A DNA stretch of 64,000 nucleotides. It comes from JBBITI01 sp963735055 (GTDB taxonomy: Bacteria; Chloroflexota; Dehalococcoidia; Dehalococcoidales; UBA2162). The notes beneath the pieces were generated by a model, which saw only the letters and a list, made by a program, of their open reading frames with translations, did not search any database and had not been told where the DNA came from. This document shows, one piece after another, positions 8,286 to 17,480 of this stretch. The stretch spans positions 186,001 to 250,000 of the forward strand of contig CAVTJN010000006.1 of the NCBI GenBank assembly GCA_963735055.1. Direction: 5' to 3'. The position numbers were made by a program, and so were the translations under genes. The stretch's first letter is position 1; each line of letters starts with the position of its first letter.

Positions 8286-9460
8286 ATGGCAAGAGAACTG
8301 GAGAAACCCAAGTACCAAATAGTCGGTGAGATTGGTAGATTCAATGAGATAGACAACATGCAGGGGCGTGCAGCGCTCGAGCCCGGCAGTGCTCTTTGGA
8401 AAGAGTATTACACTCGGCACCCCGAGCTTGAGAAGCTGGGCGACTCACTTGTCAAGTTGCGCAAGATGAAGAGCCCCGCCCCTCCGCAAGATGCGATGCT
8501 GGCAGGCTCCGTATTCGGAACCATCGACTTGATGGCCCGAGATGAAACGCTTGATGGACAACCTTCACCACGTAAGGTCGAGATCGACGCGGGGCGTGCT
8601 TCCGAGAAGATAAAAGGTTTCTGTGGCCAATTGGGAGCGGATCTAGTAAGAATAGGGTCGCTGAACCAGGCTTGGGTATACAGCCACGTTGGCCGAGCCA
8701 GCTACCCGGAGAAAGAAATCGGTGTGCCGATAAGCTTGCCCCATGAACATGCCATCGTCGTCGCTATGAGACTCAGCCGAGAATGGTCCGCTGCGCTCCG
8801 GTGCTGCCCGTTGAGATGGAGGTCGCCAGCAAATATGTCAGGCTAGCAGTCCTCGCTTCCGTGCTGGCCAGATACATCCGGATGCTCGGATATTCAGCAC
8901 GGGCCAACAACGTGCGCAACTACCAGCTCATTATCCCGCCCATAGCCATAGATGCAGGTATCGGCGAGCTCAGCAGGAATGGCGTGGTGATCAGCGAGGA
9001 GTACGGTAACGCCATCAAAATGAACGTGGTTACTACCGACATGCCGTTGGAACATGACAATCCCGTGGACATAGGTGTTGACGAGTTTTGCCAGGATTGC
9101 CGGATATGTGCAGATTACTGCCCGGTGAATGCCATTCCACGGGGGGAGAAGACCGTCACGCGGGGCATTCGTAAGTGGAAGATCAACGACGCCGCCTGCT
9201 ATAGTTACTGGCGGAAATGTGGCACTGATTGCGGTATCTGCCTTGCTGTCTGCCCTTGGAGCCGCCCCCGTCACTTTCCTCACAACCTCATCGTGCGCGG
9301 GGTGCAGAACTCGGCCCTGTTCCGCAAGCTGGCAATCAAGGCTGACAACCTCTTCGGGGATAGGAAGCGCGATGAGGTGCCTGGCTGGATGGAAAAGCAG
9401 CCCGAGGTCTGGAAAGAAATACTGAGGCGAGACCACCCGTGGAACCACCGGTCAAGTTGA
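8286..9460 (+). CDS. Cytosolic reductive-dehalogenase-like Fe-S protein (one frameshift)
   Basis: About 391 residues if a single-base loss near 8789-8792 is repaired (GAGAATGG should probably read with one more A, giving LSRE-MVRC). The first frame runs to 8846 and the second carries the rest. Signatures of RdhA-type proteins are GEIGRFNEIDN at the start, YQLIIPPIAIDAGIGELSRNG, then two ferredoxin motifs, CQDCRICADYCP and CGTDCGICLAVCP. RdhA enzymes hold cobalamin and two 4Fe-4S clusters and remove halogens reductively. This copy has no Tat signal and no RdhB anchor beside it, so it belongs to the cytosolic or non-respiratory class; epoxyqueuosine-reductase-like relatives are the alternative. 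Start ATG has GAGAAGGG upstream. Function as a dehalogenase is not shown. Confidence 0.82.
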
Positions 9461-9788
9461 CTTGATTCGTACCACTGGCGGTGGACTGCCTCTTTCTTCT
9501 CAGTATTGGGAACCTCGTCGATTCTTCTTTCCAGGTTGTCGGCAAACCTTCTTATACTTTCCGCTTCACTCCAATCTGAAGCAGCTTTTTCGCGGTTATT
9601 GACATTCGGCCCAGACTTTCTTTCGTTCTCGTTCCCACAGCTCCCTTGATAACCTGGCCCCGAGGGAGTATCTTGAAGGCCGGGAAACCCGGGAAATTCC
9701 AATTATGGCCTGTACAGTTTTGGGGTGAGGGTCCCTGGTATTAGCTATTACCCGCCTTAGAGAATGACTAAGTATAGGGAGGTCTTTG
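9461..9788. other. Intergenic, no gene recognised
   Basis: About 330 bp between the RdhA-like and nitroreductase genes. A minus-strand open frame covers part of it (9280-9702) but starts inside the RdhA-like gene and has no known relative. I see no RNA gene. Confidence 0.4.
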
Positions 9789-10478
9789 ATGGTTAGCATT
9801 AGTCAATACGATTGCCTTCTGGATGTGGTGAAAAGGAGACGTACCGTCCGCCAATTCAAGTCTGATCCCATACCTGATGATTACATCACCAAAATTATTG
9901 AGGTGGCCCGCTGGGCGCCTTCAGGTTTTCATACGCAGCCATGGGAGTTTGTGGTGATCAAAGACCTGGAGATCAAAAGTAAGATTGTAGCTGCGCTGGA
10001 CCAACATGGGCCAGCCATCAAAGACCCCGCGAAAGAAGCTTTGACCAGAAAGAGCTTCCGAGATGCGCCGGTCTTTATCTTGGCATTATGCGATTGGAGG
10101 GCCAGGGTTGGCTTACCCTTCCAGAACCACGAGATTAACGAGGGGGTAACCGGTCTTTATACCTCCAGCTTGGCCAATGCCTTTTTATTAATGCACCTGG
10201 CAGCTACTGCGCTGGGTCTGGCTTCGCAATGGTATACGTCCACTTCGCGCGGTGTAGCGGAGCGCGCCATAAAAGAAATCATTGGCATCCCGGAGGCGCT
10301 CACCGTCTACGATATGATGGTGGTCGGTTACGCAGCCGTTCCAGCCGGCCCCAAGATTGTCCGTGATATCGCTGAAATGGTTCATTATGATAACTGTGGG
10401 ATACAGGATTTCAGGACTGACGAGGAAGTAACAGCCTACGCTCAAATAACCAAAGCCTGGTGTCTATCAGAACATTGA
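9789..10478 (+). CDS. Nitroreductase family FMN protein
   Basis: 229 residues from the ATG at 9789, which has AGGGAGG 6 bp upstream. The N-terminal RRRTVRQF segment (about 15-22) and ARWAPSGFHTQPWEFVVI (about 40-57) are the FMN-contacting signatures of the nitroreductase/NADH oxidase fold. The GLASQWYTSTSR and IIGIPEALTVYDMMVVGY segments follow as expected. These enzymes use NAD(P)H and FMN to reduce nitro groups, quinones, enones or halogenated aromatics; some close relatives are iodotyrosine-deiodinase-like. The physiological substrate is unknown. It lies downstream of an RdhA-like gene on the same strand but 330 bp away, so co-transcription is uncertain. Confidence 0.92.
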   Translation: MVSISQYDCLLDVVKRRRTVRQFKSDPIPDDYITKIIEVARWAPSGFHTQPWEFVVIKDLEIKSKIVAALDQHGPAIKDPAKEALTRKSFRDAPVFILALCDWRARVGLPFQNHEINEGVTGLYTSSLANAFLLMHLAATALGLASQWYTSTSRGVAERAIKEIIGIPEALTVYDMMVVGYAAVPAGPKIVRDIAEMVHYDNCGIQDFRTDEEVTAYAQITKAWCLSEH

Positions 10479-10769
10479 TGATGGACCAGTTCAAAATGCA
10501 ACAGCCTTATCAGGCAATTCCCGGGTAGTAAAGAGCTTCAACACCACTGCCAGGAACAGGAAGGTATCGGGCGACGAGCAGCGCACCTGGTACAACAATC
10601 TGTGGGAACGAGAGCCCACAAACTAACAATGAGTCCAGAAAGGAAGCCCTTTTTGCAGCTGTTTTGCTGCGGGTCATTCGATGACAGCCGAAGGTAATGT
10701 ACGGCCAATCCTTGGGACGCCCTCCCAGAATAGACGCCGGAAATCCGGCCGTCCCCACGGTATCTCGAG

Positions 10770-10913
10770 TGAGCTCGAACCGGTCGTGTTTTTCTCTACA
10801 CCGAGGGCAACGGCTATCGGTCGATAGCCAGTCTCCTGGCCGACGAGTATGGCGTCTGCCCGCATTACACTTCAGTCAGACGGACTCTGAAACGGCTTGG
10901 ATTTGTCCAGTAG
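10770..10913 (+). pseudogene. C-terminal remnant of a helix-turn-helix protein
   Basis: The frame after a TGA at 10770 reads FLYTEGNGYRSIASLLADEY (10791-10850) then GVCPHYTSVRRTLKRLGFVQ and a stop at 10911. This is a good helix-turn-helix pattern as found in small HTH proteins and in the DNA-binding ends of some transposases. No start codon is available in frame; a preceding segment in another frame (GRPPRIDAGNPAVPTVSR, from about 10715) could be its N-terminal part after a frameshift. I cannot name an IS family. Confidence 0.45.
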
Positions 10914-10949
10914 AGGGGAGGTCCAAGGTTTGGCCCTCTCCATGGGCTG

Positions 10950-11273
10950 TCATCCCACACCACACCCAAACACATCGAGAGATAGCAGTGCCTGGGCACG
11001 CAAATCGTCCGTTTCGACCACAGTCAAGTAGTTTGCACCGCCAAGGAGCAGCAAGACGCTGAAGAGATTGGTCAGGGCAACCCCAAAGACGGTGGCATAT
11101 ATTAACCTGAACCACGCAGTGAGCAACGAGAGCCTCCTGTTGACTTGCCTGAGAAAGACATAGAGCGCCAAGCCACCACCACGTCTAAAACCGCCACGAT
11201 GATTAAGCGCCGTATTGCGGATCATCGACGGGAAGACGCCATCTAGACTGTCGGTTGGTTTGATATTGGCCAC
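10950..11273 (-). pseudogene. DUF4386-like membrane protein fragment
   Basis: The middle of this frame (LSLLTAWFRLIYATVFGVAL, then NLFSVLLLLGGANYL and LRAQALLSLDVF) resembles DUF4386 integral membrane proteins. Only about 70 residues match; N- and C-terminal parts appear lost, with the match ending abruptly near 10950. Several stop codons and the lack of a ribosome site indicate a broken gene. Similarity is from memory of the family. Confidence 0.5.
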
Positions 11274-11777
11274 TCTGTCGGCGGCCCGAGCGAAGCGCCC
11301 TGGTCTCTATAGCATCCAGCAGCCGCAAAGGCGCACCAGCAGCCGAGAGTCCGGCTCTTAGCTTCTTTAGGTCCGATTGGACTTCACCAACGTTCATGAC
11401 CGCAGCACACCAATAATATCACCGGCCGCACTGCTGTCACGGTGACAACTGTGGCCATCTGGGAGCTACCGCGACCTAGAGTTGCCGCGTATTCACATAA
11501 CCTAGCCCGCGAATTCGAAGCCAAGAATCGGTCAGGGGCCGAGCTTCACAACAGACATCTGTCGTGAAAACGAGCAGCCAAACAATAGGGCGTCGAGACG
11601 CCTGGTGTCCAGCCGTTTCGTGATTCGGAGTTTGAGTACGGTATCATTATTGTCCACCATTCCGTCCAGTAGGTAAAACCCCCACTTTCGAGAAGATCTT
11701 CTCGCTTGCCTTCTGGGCCTGAATGAACTGAGGAGTTCTACCTTCTATGATTCACGGTGGTGGATTTTAGCCTGGAG

Positions 11778-11850
11778 TGAGCCGTGCAGGGATCGAACCT
11801 GCGACCCGCAGATTAAAAGTCTGCTGCTCTACCAACTGAGCTAACGGCCC
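11778..11850 (-). tRNA. tRNA-Lys (anticodon TTT)
   Basis: Cloverleaf on the minus strand: acceptor GGGCCGT pairs with ACGGCTC (one G-U), D-arm TAGCTCAGTTGGTAGAGC, anticodon loop CTTTTAA with anticodon TTT at 11817-11815, T-arm GCAGGTTCGATCCCTGC. The discriminator is A; the 3' CCA is not encoded. Confidence 0.97.
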
Positions 11851-11945
11851 GTAAAGTCAGTCTAGCAAATACCATTTTAGCACACAAGCCAAACCGGGGG
11901 CCGCCTTTACAATCGCCGCACGCGTGCTGTATTCTACGCTTCAGT

Positions 11946-13218
11946 ATGAAACAGATCATTCGCCCCGTCCGGGGCACCCGGGACTTCTATCCCGACCAGA
12001 TGGCTTTCCGGCAGTGGCTATACGGCAGGATGAGGGAGGTCTCGGAGCGTTTCGGGTATCAGGAGTACGAAGGGCCGGCCCTGGAGACGCTTGACCTCTA
12101 CGCCGCCAAGAGCGGAGATGAACTGGTCCGGGAACAATCTTACGTCTTCACGGACCGCGCCGGCGATCAGATCACGCTACGACCGGAGCTTGACGCCGAC
12201 GCTGGCCCGGATGGTCGCCCAGAAGCAACGCGAACTGCCCCGGCCCATCCGGTGGTGGTCGTTCGGGCCCTTCTGGCGCTACGAACGCCCGCAGAAAGGA
12301 CGCACCCGGGAGTTCTTCCAGTGGAACCTGGACATCATCGGGGCGGACTCGCCCTATGCCGACGCCGAAGTGGTGGCGGTACTGGCGGAGTTTCTCCGTT
12401 CCGTTGGCCTCACGGACCGGCAGGTCGGCATCAAGGTGAACAGCCGCCGCCTGATCAAGGCCAGCATTGAGGCGCTCGGGATCGATCCGGGGAAAGTCGA
12501 GGGAGTGTACCGTCTGATCGACAAGCTGGACAAGCTAACCCCGGCCGACTGGCTTACCTACGGCAGAGAGTCGGCCGGACTGAGCGACACGGAACTGGAA
12601 CGACTCCGCGCCATGACGGGTGACGTGGAAATGTGGCAGCAGTCGCCGGAACTGGTCGCCTTTTTCGGCCTGGTGAAGGACCTGGGAGTAGGCGAGTTCG
12701 TCGAATTCGACCCATCGGTGATCCGCGGTCTGGCCTACTACACGGACCTGGTATTTGAGGTGTGGGACCGGCAAGGCACGTTCCGGGCGATCCTGGGGGG
12801 GGGCCGCTACGGGAACCTGCTGTCGGATGTGGGCGGGGAGCCCATGGGGGGCGTCGGTTTCGCCATGGGGGATGTGGTCATCGGGCTGGTACTGGAGCAG
12901 TACGGGTTGAAACCAGTCCTCCGCCCCTCGCCCACCCGCGCCCTGGTGACGGTGTTCTCGGCCGAACTCATGGGGGAGTCGGCCCGGGTGGCTGCCCGGC
13001 TACGCGCCGCCGGGATCAATACGGAGTTGTACCCGGAGGCGGCCAAACTCGACCGCCAGCTGAAATACGCCAACTCTTTCGGGATCCCGTTTGTGGTCAT
13101 TGTCGGGCCGGACGAGGCCGCCGCGGGCCAGGCCACGGTCAAGGACCTGGCCAGCCGCCAACAGCAAGTGGTGGCGCAGAGCGAGCTGGCGGGGGTGATC
13201 GCCGCGGACAGACCGTAG
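11946..13218 (+). CDS. hisS: Histidyl-tRNA synthetase (one frameshift)
   Basis: About 423 residues once a single extra T at 12190-12191 is removed; the frame then reads TLRPELTPTLARMVAQK across the join. Class II motifs are clear: motif 1 start KQIIRPVRGTRDFYP, motif 2 GPFWRYERPQKGRTREFFQ, the histidine-specific GLAYYTDLVFEVWD (HisA region), and motif 3 GGRYGNLLSDVGGEPMGGVGFA. The anticodon-binding domain follows from about residue 325. The enzyme charges tRNA-His and is essential, so the frameshift is most likely a sequencing or assembly error. The gene starts 95 bp after the tRNA-Lys gene, which is transcribed the opposite way. Confidence 0.95.
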
Positions 13219-13578
13219 GGGTGCCGCGCTCGAAGTTCAAAACACTGAATACTAAACAAGCTCAAGACGGGCAAATCCAAAGCCAAAAAACGGAACTCAA
13301 GGTTAGAACCGTGCGGGCGTAGCGAAACGACCCATGCCGTGGGGGCGCCGATGGTTCGACCCCGCTCCGCTTCGCTTCGGGGACCTGCAGCAAGCTCACC
13401 ATGAGCGGTTTGGACAAACAAGGTCTGGTCTCCGCAAGAGGGGTCTCCCAGGACGTCACCCTCATCCCCGTGTCAGAGCACGGGGCAGGCTCTGACCTTC
13501 CCCCCTCAAGGGGGAAGGGAATGGCGCTGATGGTGGCGCCAGGTCCAAAGAGAAAAACGAAGCGTTGGATGCGCGCCC
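13219..13578. other. Intergenic with hairpins between convergent genes
   Basis: Between hisS and the convergent deacetylase-like gene. Two stem-loops are visible: CCCCGTG/CACGGGG at 13466-13485 with a 6-nt loop, and CCTTCCCCC/GGGGGAAGG at 13496-13518 with a 5-nt loop. They may serve as bidirectional termination structures. No gene seen. Confidence 0.5.
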
Positions 13579-14685
13579 CTACCGGAGGCAGGTCCAGTAG
13601 TCCTTGAGGTTGGCCCGGACCTGTTCGACTACTCTTTCGGTGCGGTCGTAGTAAGGGTCATCGGCGGTCCCGGGGGGTGGGGGCTCAGGTTCGAGGACCC
13701 GGTAGTCGATCCCGGCCAACCCGGCTATCTGGGCCAGCCAGGCATAGGGCAGAATCTGGCGATTGTAGCCGGACGCGATGAGGTCAACGACGCGGCCATC
13801 GCAGACGTCGGCCATGCGGCGGGTCTTCTCGCCGATCATGCGAAAACCGTCCACGGTCAACCCGAGGGTAGTCAGTCCGTCGCTGAAATGGGGGTCGGAA
13901 CCGCCGTTGCGGATGATTATCTGGGGCTTGAACTCGCTGACGATCGGTTCCACGATGGACTCGAACGCCAGCCGGTAGGACCGGTCGCCGGCCTGAACCG
14001 GCAGCGGAATGTTGACGGTGAAGCCCACACCGCGTCCGGAGCCGATCTCATGCACAAAGCCAGTTCCCGGGTAGATGCTGCGCGGGTCCTGGTGGAGGTC
14101 CACGAAAAGTACTCGGGGATCGTCGTAGAAGTACCCGACGGTACCGTTCCCGGCATGGGCGTCGGTGTCCAGAATGAGGACCCTTTCCAGATTATGCACC
14201 CGCTGCAGGTACTTGGCGCAGAAGGCGACGTCGTTGTAGAGGCAGAAGCCCTCACCGTAGTCATGCCGGGCGTGGTGCATTCCCCCCCCAATCGATACGG
14301 CCTTGGGGTACTTGCCGCCCATAGAAAGATCGCAGGCCATTTTAGCCTGGCCCACCACCAGCCGGGCCGCCTCCTCGATCTTGCCGGGCATACCGACCGG
14401 CAGGTTGTCGCCGCTGTGAAACTGGTAGAAATTACTGGGATACTCAAGGCCGAGGTAAGCCGCTTTGAAGTAGGCGCGGGTGACGTCGATGTATTCCCGG
14501 TCGCATATGAGCAGCAGGTCGTCATCGGTGGCGGGTTCCGCCTGCAGAAACACGTAATTGTCGTCCGGGGGCAGATGTTCCCGCAGAAAACGGGGGAATA
14601 TCTGGTAGCGGTCGCCGCGAAACGGGTGCCCGGGGCCGAAGTCGTATTCTCTCAGTTCCGGGCGGTAGATGATGGCTAAAGGCAT
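13579..14685 (-). CDS. Histone-deacetylase superfamily hydrolase (AcuC/HdaH-like)
   Basis: 368 residues from the ATG at 14685 (MPLAIIYRPELREYDFGPGH), which has GAGGAGG upstream; longer frames upstream lack a ribosome site. Signatures of the arginase/deacetylase fold are HPFRGDRY, GGGMHHARHDYGEGFCLYND (HH dyad and Asn-Asp), LILDTDAHAGNGT (zinc-binding D-x-H) and NGGSDPH. The zinc hydrolase deacetylates acetyl-lysine, acetyl-polyamines or similar amides in relatives. The C-terminus is long and Pro-rich before the end. It is followed upstream (transcriptionally) by the FmdB-type gene about 70 bp away on the same strand, so the two may be co-transcribed. Actual substrate is unknown. Confidence 0.92.
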   Translation of the reverse strand: MPLAIIYRPELREYDFGPGHPFRGDRYQIFPRFLREHLPPDDNYVFLQAEPATDDDLLLICDREYIDVTRAYFKAAYLGLEYPSNFYQFHSGDNLPVGMPGKIEEAARLVVGQAKMACDLSMGGKYPKAVSIGGGMHHARHDYGEGFCLYNDVAFCAKYLQRVHNLERVLILDTDAHAGNGTVGYFYDDPRVLFVDLHQDPRSIYPGTGFVHEIGSGRGVGFTVNIPLPVQAGDRSYRLAFESIVEPIVSEFKPQIIIRNGGSDPHFSDGLTTLGLTVDGFRMIGEKTRRMADVCDGRVVDLIASGYNRQILPYAWLAQIAGLAGIDYRVLEPEPPPPGTADDPYYDRTERVVEQVRANLKDYWTCLR

Positions 14686-14758
14686 TTCGCCTCCTCGCCG
14701 GATAGCCGACTGCTGGAGCGTCAGCTGGGAACGGGCGGCCAGATCCTGGCCATCCGCG

Positions 14759-15151
14759 TTAACTCTTGTCTTTGCCGGCACTGACTTTGTCTTTACCGGC
14801 GCCAACTTTGGCGGCGGCGGTGTCTTTGCCGGCGGCGACTTTGACCTCGGCCTTATCCTTGGGGCCGCCCCTGGCCTCAGTCTTGACGGCCGTCGACGGG
14901 GCAGCAGTCCCGGCGGCATCCGCCGCTGCGGGCTTATCCCCGGCCGGATTCGATCCCGACACGAAGCTCTCGCCACCGCGGCTATCGGTGACGTAGAATC
15001 CGGAACCTTTAAAGATTATGGGGACCGATGAAAAGCGGCGCTTGGCCTTCCCGCCGCAGCCGGGACAACTAACCGGACCTTCCTCATGAAAGCCCCGTTT
15101 AAGCTCGAACTTAGAGGGACAACAGGTACACTCGTATTCGTATGTGGGCAA
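14759..15151 (-). CDS. FmdB-type zinc-ribbon protein with Lys/Ala repeat tail
   Basis: I place the start at TTG 15151 because this gives MPTYEYECTCC, the family's normal N-terminus, with GGAGG 8 bp upstream; the ATG at 15157 would sit only 2 bp from that site. The first 45 residues form an FmdB/CxxC zinc ribbon (CTCC, CPGCGGK). After about residue 70 the protein is low-complexity with repeated AGKD units (AGKDTAAAKVGAGKDKVSAGK). The basic tail may bind nucleic acid or ribosomes; that is inference. FmdB proteins were first named as regulators of amidase/formamidase genes, but most remain uncharacterised. 130 residues in total. Confidence 0.85.
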   Translation of the reverse strand: MPTYEYECTCCPSKFELKRGFHEEGPVSCPGCGGKAKRRFSSVPIIFKGSGFYVTDSRGGESFVSGSNPAGDKPAAADAAGTAAPSTAVKTEARGGPKDKAEVKVAAGKDTAAAKVGAGKDKVSAGKDKS

Positions 15152-15293
15152 CGACATCACCTCCGATGTGGTAGGAGAAGACCAAATGCTGCAAAAACCA
15201 TTTAGCAGTCAGACCATAAGACTGCTAACAGACCTATTTTACTAGAAGTATGACATTCAAGTCAAGACTTATCAGCGGTTCAGCAAGAAGCTA

Positions 15294-16478
15294 TCAGGAC
15301 TCGCCAGCGGGGTCCCCGTTCGCCGGCCCCCGCCCGGCCCACAACACGAGTCCGCACCCGGCCACGATAACGAACGTTATCAACCCAGCAACGGCGAAGG
15401 CGGTATGAAACCCGGACCGGCCGATGAGATAGCCGATACCGACGCTCAGAAAGCCGGAGCCGCCCCGGCTGACCGCATAGTAGACCCCCATAATGGTCGA
15501 CCGTTTGGTGTCCGGGGTTTGACTGATGATATAGGCCTCCGATACCGGCATCACGGTGAAAAGCATGGCGCCGATTATCAAGAGCACCGGGATGGCCACC
15601 CAGACGGAAGCAACGAACTGCAGCAGAAAGATGGCCGGACCGGCGATCAGTGAGGCGACCACCAGGACGCGGCCGGCGCCGAGGCGGTCGGACAGGTACC
15701 CGGCCAGGGGGCCGGAAGGCAGGCCGCCCAGATAGATGACGGCGAGCAGCAGGGCGCCGATGGCCTTGCTCTTACCCAGGTCATCGACGACAAACATAGA
15801 CACGTTAGCGGCCACCGAGAGAATGAAAATCTGGGCGGCGGTACCGATGATTATGAAGAGGATCAGTCGCCAGCGGCGGGGCAAGACAGGGGTGTTTGCG
15901 GTTGAGGACTGCGCCGCAGGGGAGGCGGGGGGGGTGGGTTTGACATTGGGGATGAGGACAAAGATCACGATGCCGAGGACGACGACGATGATGCCGGGGA
16001 TGATGAAGGCGCTGCGCCACCCCAGGTAGGAGGCGGCGAGGGCGGCGGCGATGAGGGGGGCAGACAGATTACTGGCCGTGCCCCCGATCTGGTGAATGCC
16101 GAGCGCCCAGCCGCGCCGCCCGGGTTCTACCATACTGGAAACGGCCGGCGCCGAGGCGGGATGGTAGCCGCCCCCGAACAGCCCCATCAAGACCATGCAT
16201 ACCAGCATCAGACCGTAGGTTGGGGCAAGTCCCGCCAGGATCCCCCACACCGCCACCCCGGAAATACCCAGCAAGAGCAGCATGCGCCGGCCCAGGCGAT
16301 CGGCCAGCCAGCCGGCGGGCAACTGACTGATGCCGTAGGAGATGGTGAAGGCGGCAAACAGGCCGTCGGCCTGGGCGTAATCGATGTTGAGAGTACTCCG
16401 AATGGACGGCAGCAGCGGCGGAACTACCGACGACAGCAGATGGTGTCCCCAGTGTGCCAGCACGAACAACACCAGCAT
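15294..16478 (-). CDS. Major facilitator superfamily transporter
   Basis: 394 residues from ATG 16478 with twelve predicted membrane segments. The MFS motif between segments 2 and 3 is GWLADRLGRRMLLLLG, and a matching half-repeat GYLSDRLGAGRVL occurs in the second half. A GGYHPASAPAVSSMV segment after helix 4 and GIHQIGGTASNL in helix 5 resemble fosmidomycin-resistance/nitrate-type carriers. The open frame extends upstream to 16700, but no better start exists in it; the ATG has no strong ribosome site, so the start is uncertain. The substrate is unknown. The gene is single, with repeat-bearing DNA upstream. Confidence 0.9.
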   Translation of the reverse strand: MLVLFVLAHWGHHLLSSVVPPLLPSIRSTLNIDYAQADGLFAAFTISYGISQLPAGWLADRLGRRMLLLLGISGVAVWGILAGLAPTYGLMLVCMVLMGLFGGGYHPASAPAVSSMVEPGRRGWALGIHQIGGTASNLSAPLIAAALAASYLGWRSAFIIPGIIVVVLGIVIFVLIPNVKPTPPASPAAQSSTANTPVLPRRWRLILFIIIGTAAQIFILSVAANVSMFVVDDLGKSKAIGALLLAVIYLGGLPSGPLAGYLSDRLGAGRVLVVASLIAGPAIFLLQFVASVWVAIPVLLIIGAMLFTVMPVSEAYIISQTPDTKRSTIMGVYYAVSRGGSGFLSVGIGYLIGRSGFHTAFAVAGLITFVIVAGCGLVLWAGRGPANGDPAGES

Positions 16479-16750
16479 CCGGGTCAGGGGTGTCTTGACC
16501 TTGTTCCTGTCGACGGGAGTGCCTCCAGGGAACCCCCGAAAACCGGCGTGGAGCCGGGGTTCCCGCGGCTCCACGTACCCACTTCGCTGGGGAAGTGTAT
16601 TCCGATTATAGAATGGAGGAAGGGGGCGGCGCAAGGGAGGCGGGAATCCAACTGGGGTGGGCGTGGATGGCCTGGTCTCCGGGATAGGGAGGGCAACCAC
16701 AGGGGGTCAAGCCCGGCCATGACGATGATTTGGTCCCACAGAAGCAAGGG

Positions 16751-16787
16751 GTCCGGATTGCTTCGTCCCTGCGGTCCTCGCAATGAC
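16751..16787 (+). repeat. Short copy of dispersed intergenic repeat (family A)
   Basis: TCCGGATTGCTTCGTCCCTG followed by a CCTCGCAATGAC end matches the ends of the longer copies at 24829-24892 and 28254-28318; the middle is shorter. The outer ends (ATTGC...GCAAT) are complementary, so each copy can fold back. Confidence 0.65.
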
Positions 16788-16947
16788 TGGTCTAGGGCAG
16801 GCCCCGGATCGGGTCTGGCCTCCGATGGTCGAGGGGACACTCAACGGCAGGGAACATCTTGACCGCGATGGTCTCCGGAGTAGGGAGGACAACCACAAGT
16901 GGTCTCCGAGTTACGGCGGACAACCACTTCTGCGCTTCGCTGCGAAG

Positions 16948-17040
16948 GCGGTTACCCCTTGACCATTCCTCGCGACGCTCGGAAGGGGGACGACCATTCT
17001 CCGCTGCGCTACGAAGAGGGCAGGCAGGCCCGGCCATGAC
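16948..17040 (+). repeat. Dispersed intergenic repeat (family B), copy 1
   Basis: About 93 bp nearly identical to 24634-24726: starts GCGGTTACCCCTTGACCATT and ends GGCAGGCAGGCCCGGCCATGAC, with only a few differences. Both copies lie just downstream of coding regions in intergenic DNA and neither encodes a recognisable protein. Confidence 0.8.
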
Positions 17041-17054
17041 GGTGACGAGCCGGC

Positions 17055-17405
17055 CTAGGCCAGGGTGACGAAGATCGACAGGCGCGGGATGTCGCCGACG
17101 CCGCGGGTGATGTGTCCCCGACCGGTGACATCTTCGGCCAGCATGACGTCCCCCGGTCCGAACCGGCGGCTGGTCCCATCGCCCACCACGATTTCGCCCC
17201 GCCCCCGCAGCGTTATGACAAACTGCCGGCAGGGGGCATTGTGCCACTGCTGGTCGAGGGTTCCTTCGGTTTCCCGGAAAAGAATACCGCCGGCTTTGAT
17301 CAGGTCTGACCGGCGCTCCCCGACGCCGAAGGTCTTCAGGTCAATGTCAATGTCTTCGAAATGCGACTCGCCATCGGCGCCGGTGTACAGACGCACCGCT
17401 TTCAT
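17055..17405 (-). CDS. Cupin-domain protein
   Basis: 116 residues starting at ATG 17405, which has AAGGAGG 7 bp upstream. The cupin core is visible: a first motif around QWHNAPCRQFVITLRGRGE and a second GDVMLAEDVTGRGHITRG, with metal-ligand His candidates in each. Proteins of this size and shape are usually small-molecule-binding or metal-dependent enzymes without a general function. It is the last gene of the long minus-strand run that includes the YeeE/YedE transporter, 75 bp downstream of it, so it may belong to the same unit. Specific role is unknown. Confidence 0.85.
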   Translation of the reverse strand: MKAVRLYTGADGESHFEDIDIDLKTFGVGERRSDLIKAGGILFRETEGTLDQQWHNAPCRQFVITLRGRGEIVVGDGTSRRFGPGDVMLAEDVTGRGHITRGVGDIPRLSIFVTLA

Positions 17406-17480
17406 TCTTGCCTCCTTGGGGCTTCTCCGGGCTATGATACCCGCAAGGCGGCCACCGGACAAGCCCGCCGGCCGGGAGAG

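Larger units (their letters stand above)
10479..11777. other. 1.3 kb of decayed sequence
   Basis: No intact gene. Two gene remnants can be recognised (an HTH-protein tail on plus and a DUF4386 piece on minus, listed separately). The remainder holds short frames with no ribosome sites. It ends at the tRNA-Lys gene, a place where mobile elements often insert, but I see no integrase or clear att repeats. Confidence 0.5.
16479..17054. other. Intergenic with dispersed repeats
   Basis: About 576 bp with no convincing gene; the plus-strand frames here are shadows. It holds copies of two repeat families shared with 24.5-24.9 kb and 28.2 kb (listed separately), plus a segment at 16814-16855 resembling 24577-24620. 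Confidence 0.6.

Noticed and set aside
12181..12200. Programmed frameshift in hisS
   Set aside because: The site lacks a slippery heptamer, and similar single-base shifts occur in many unrelated genes, so an assembly error is more likely.
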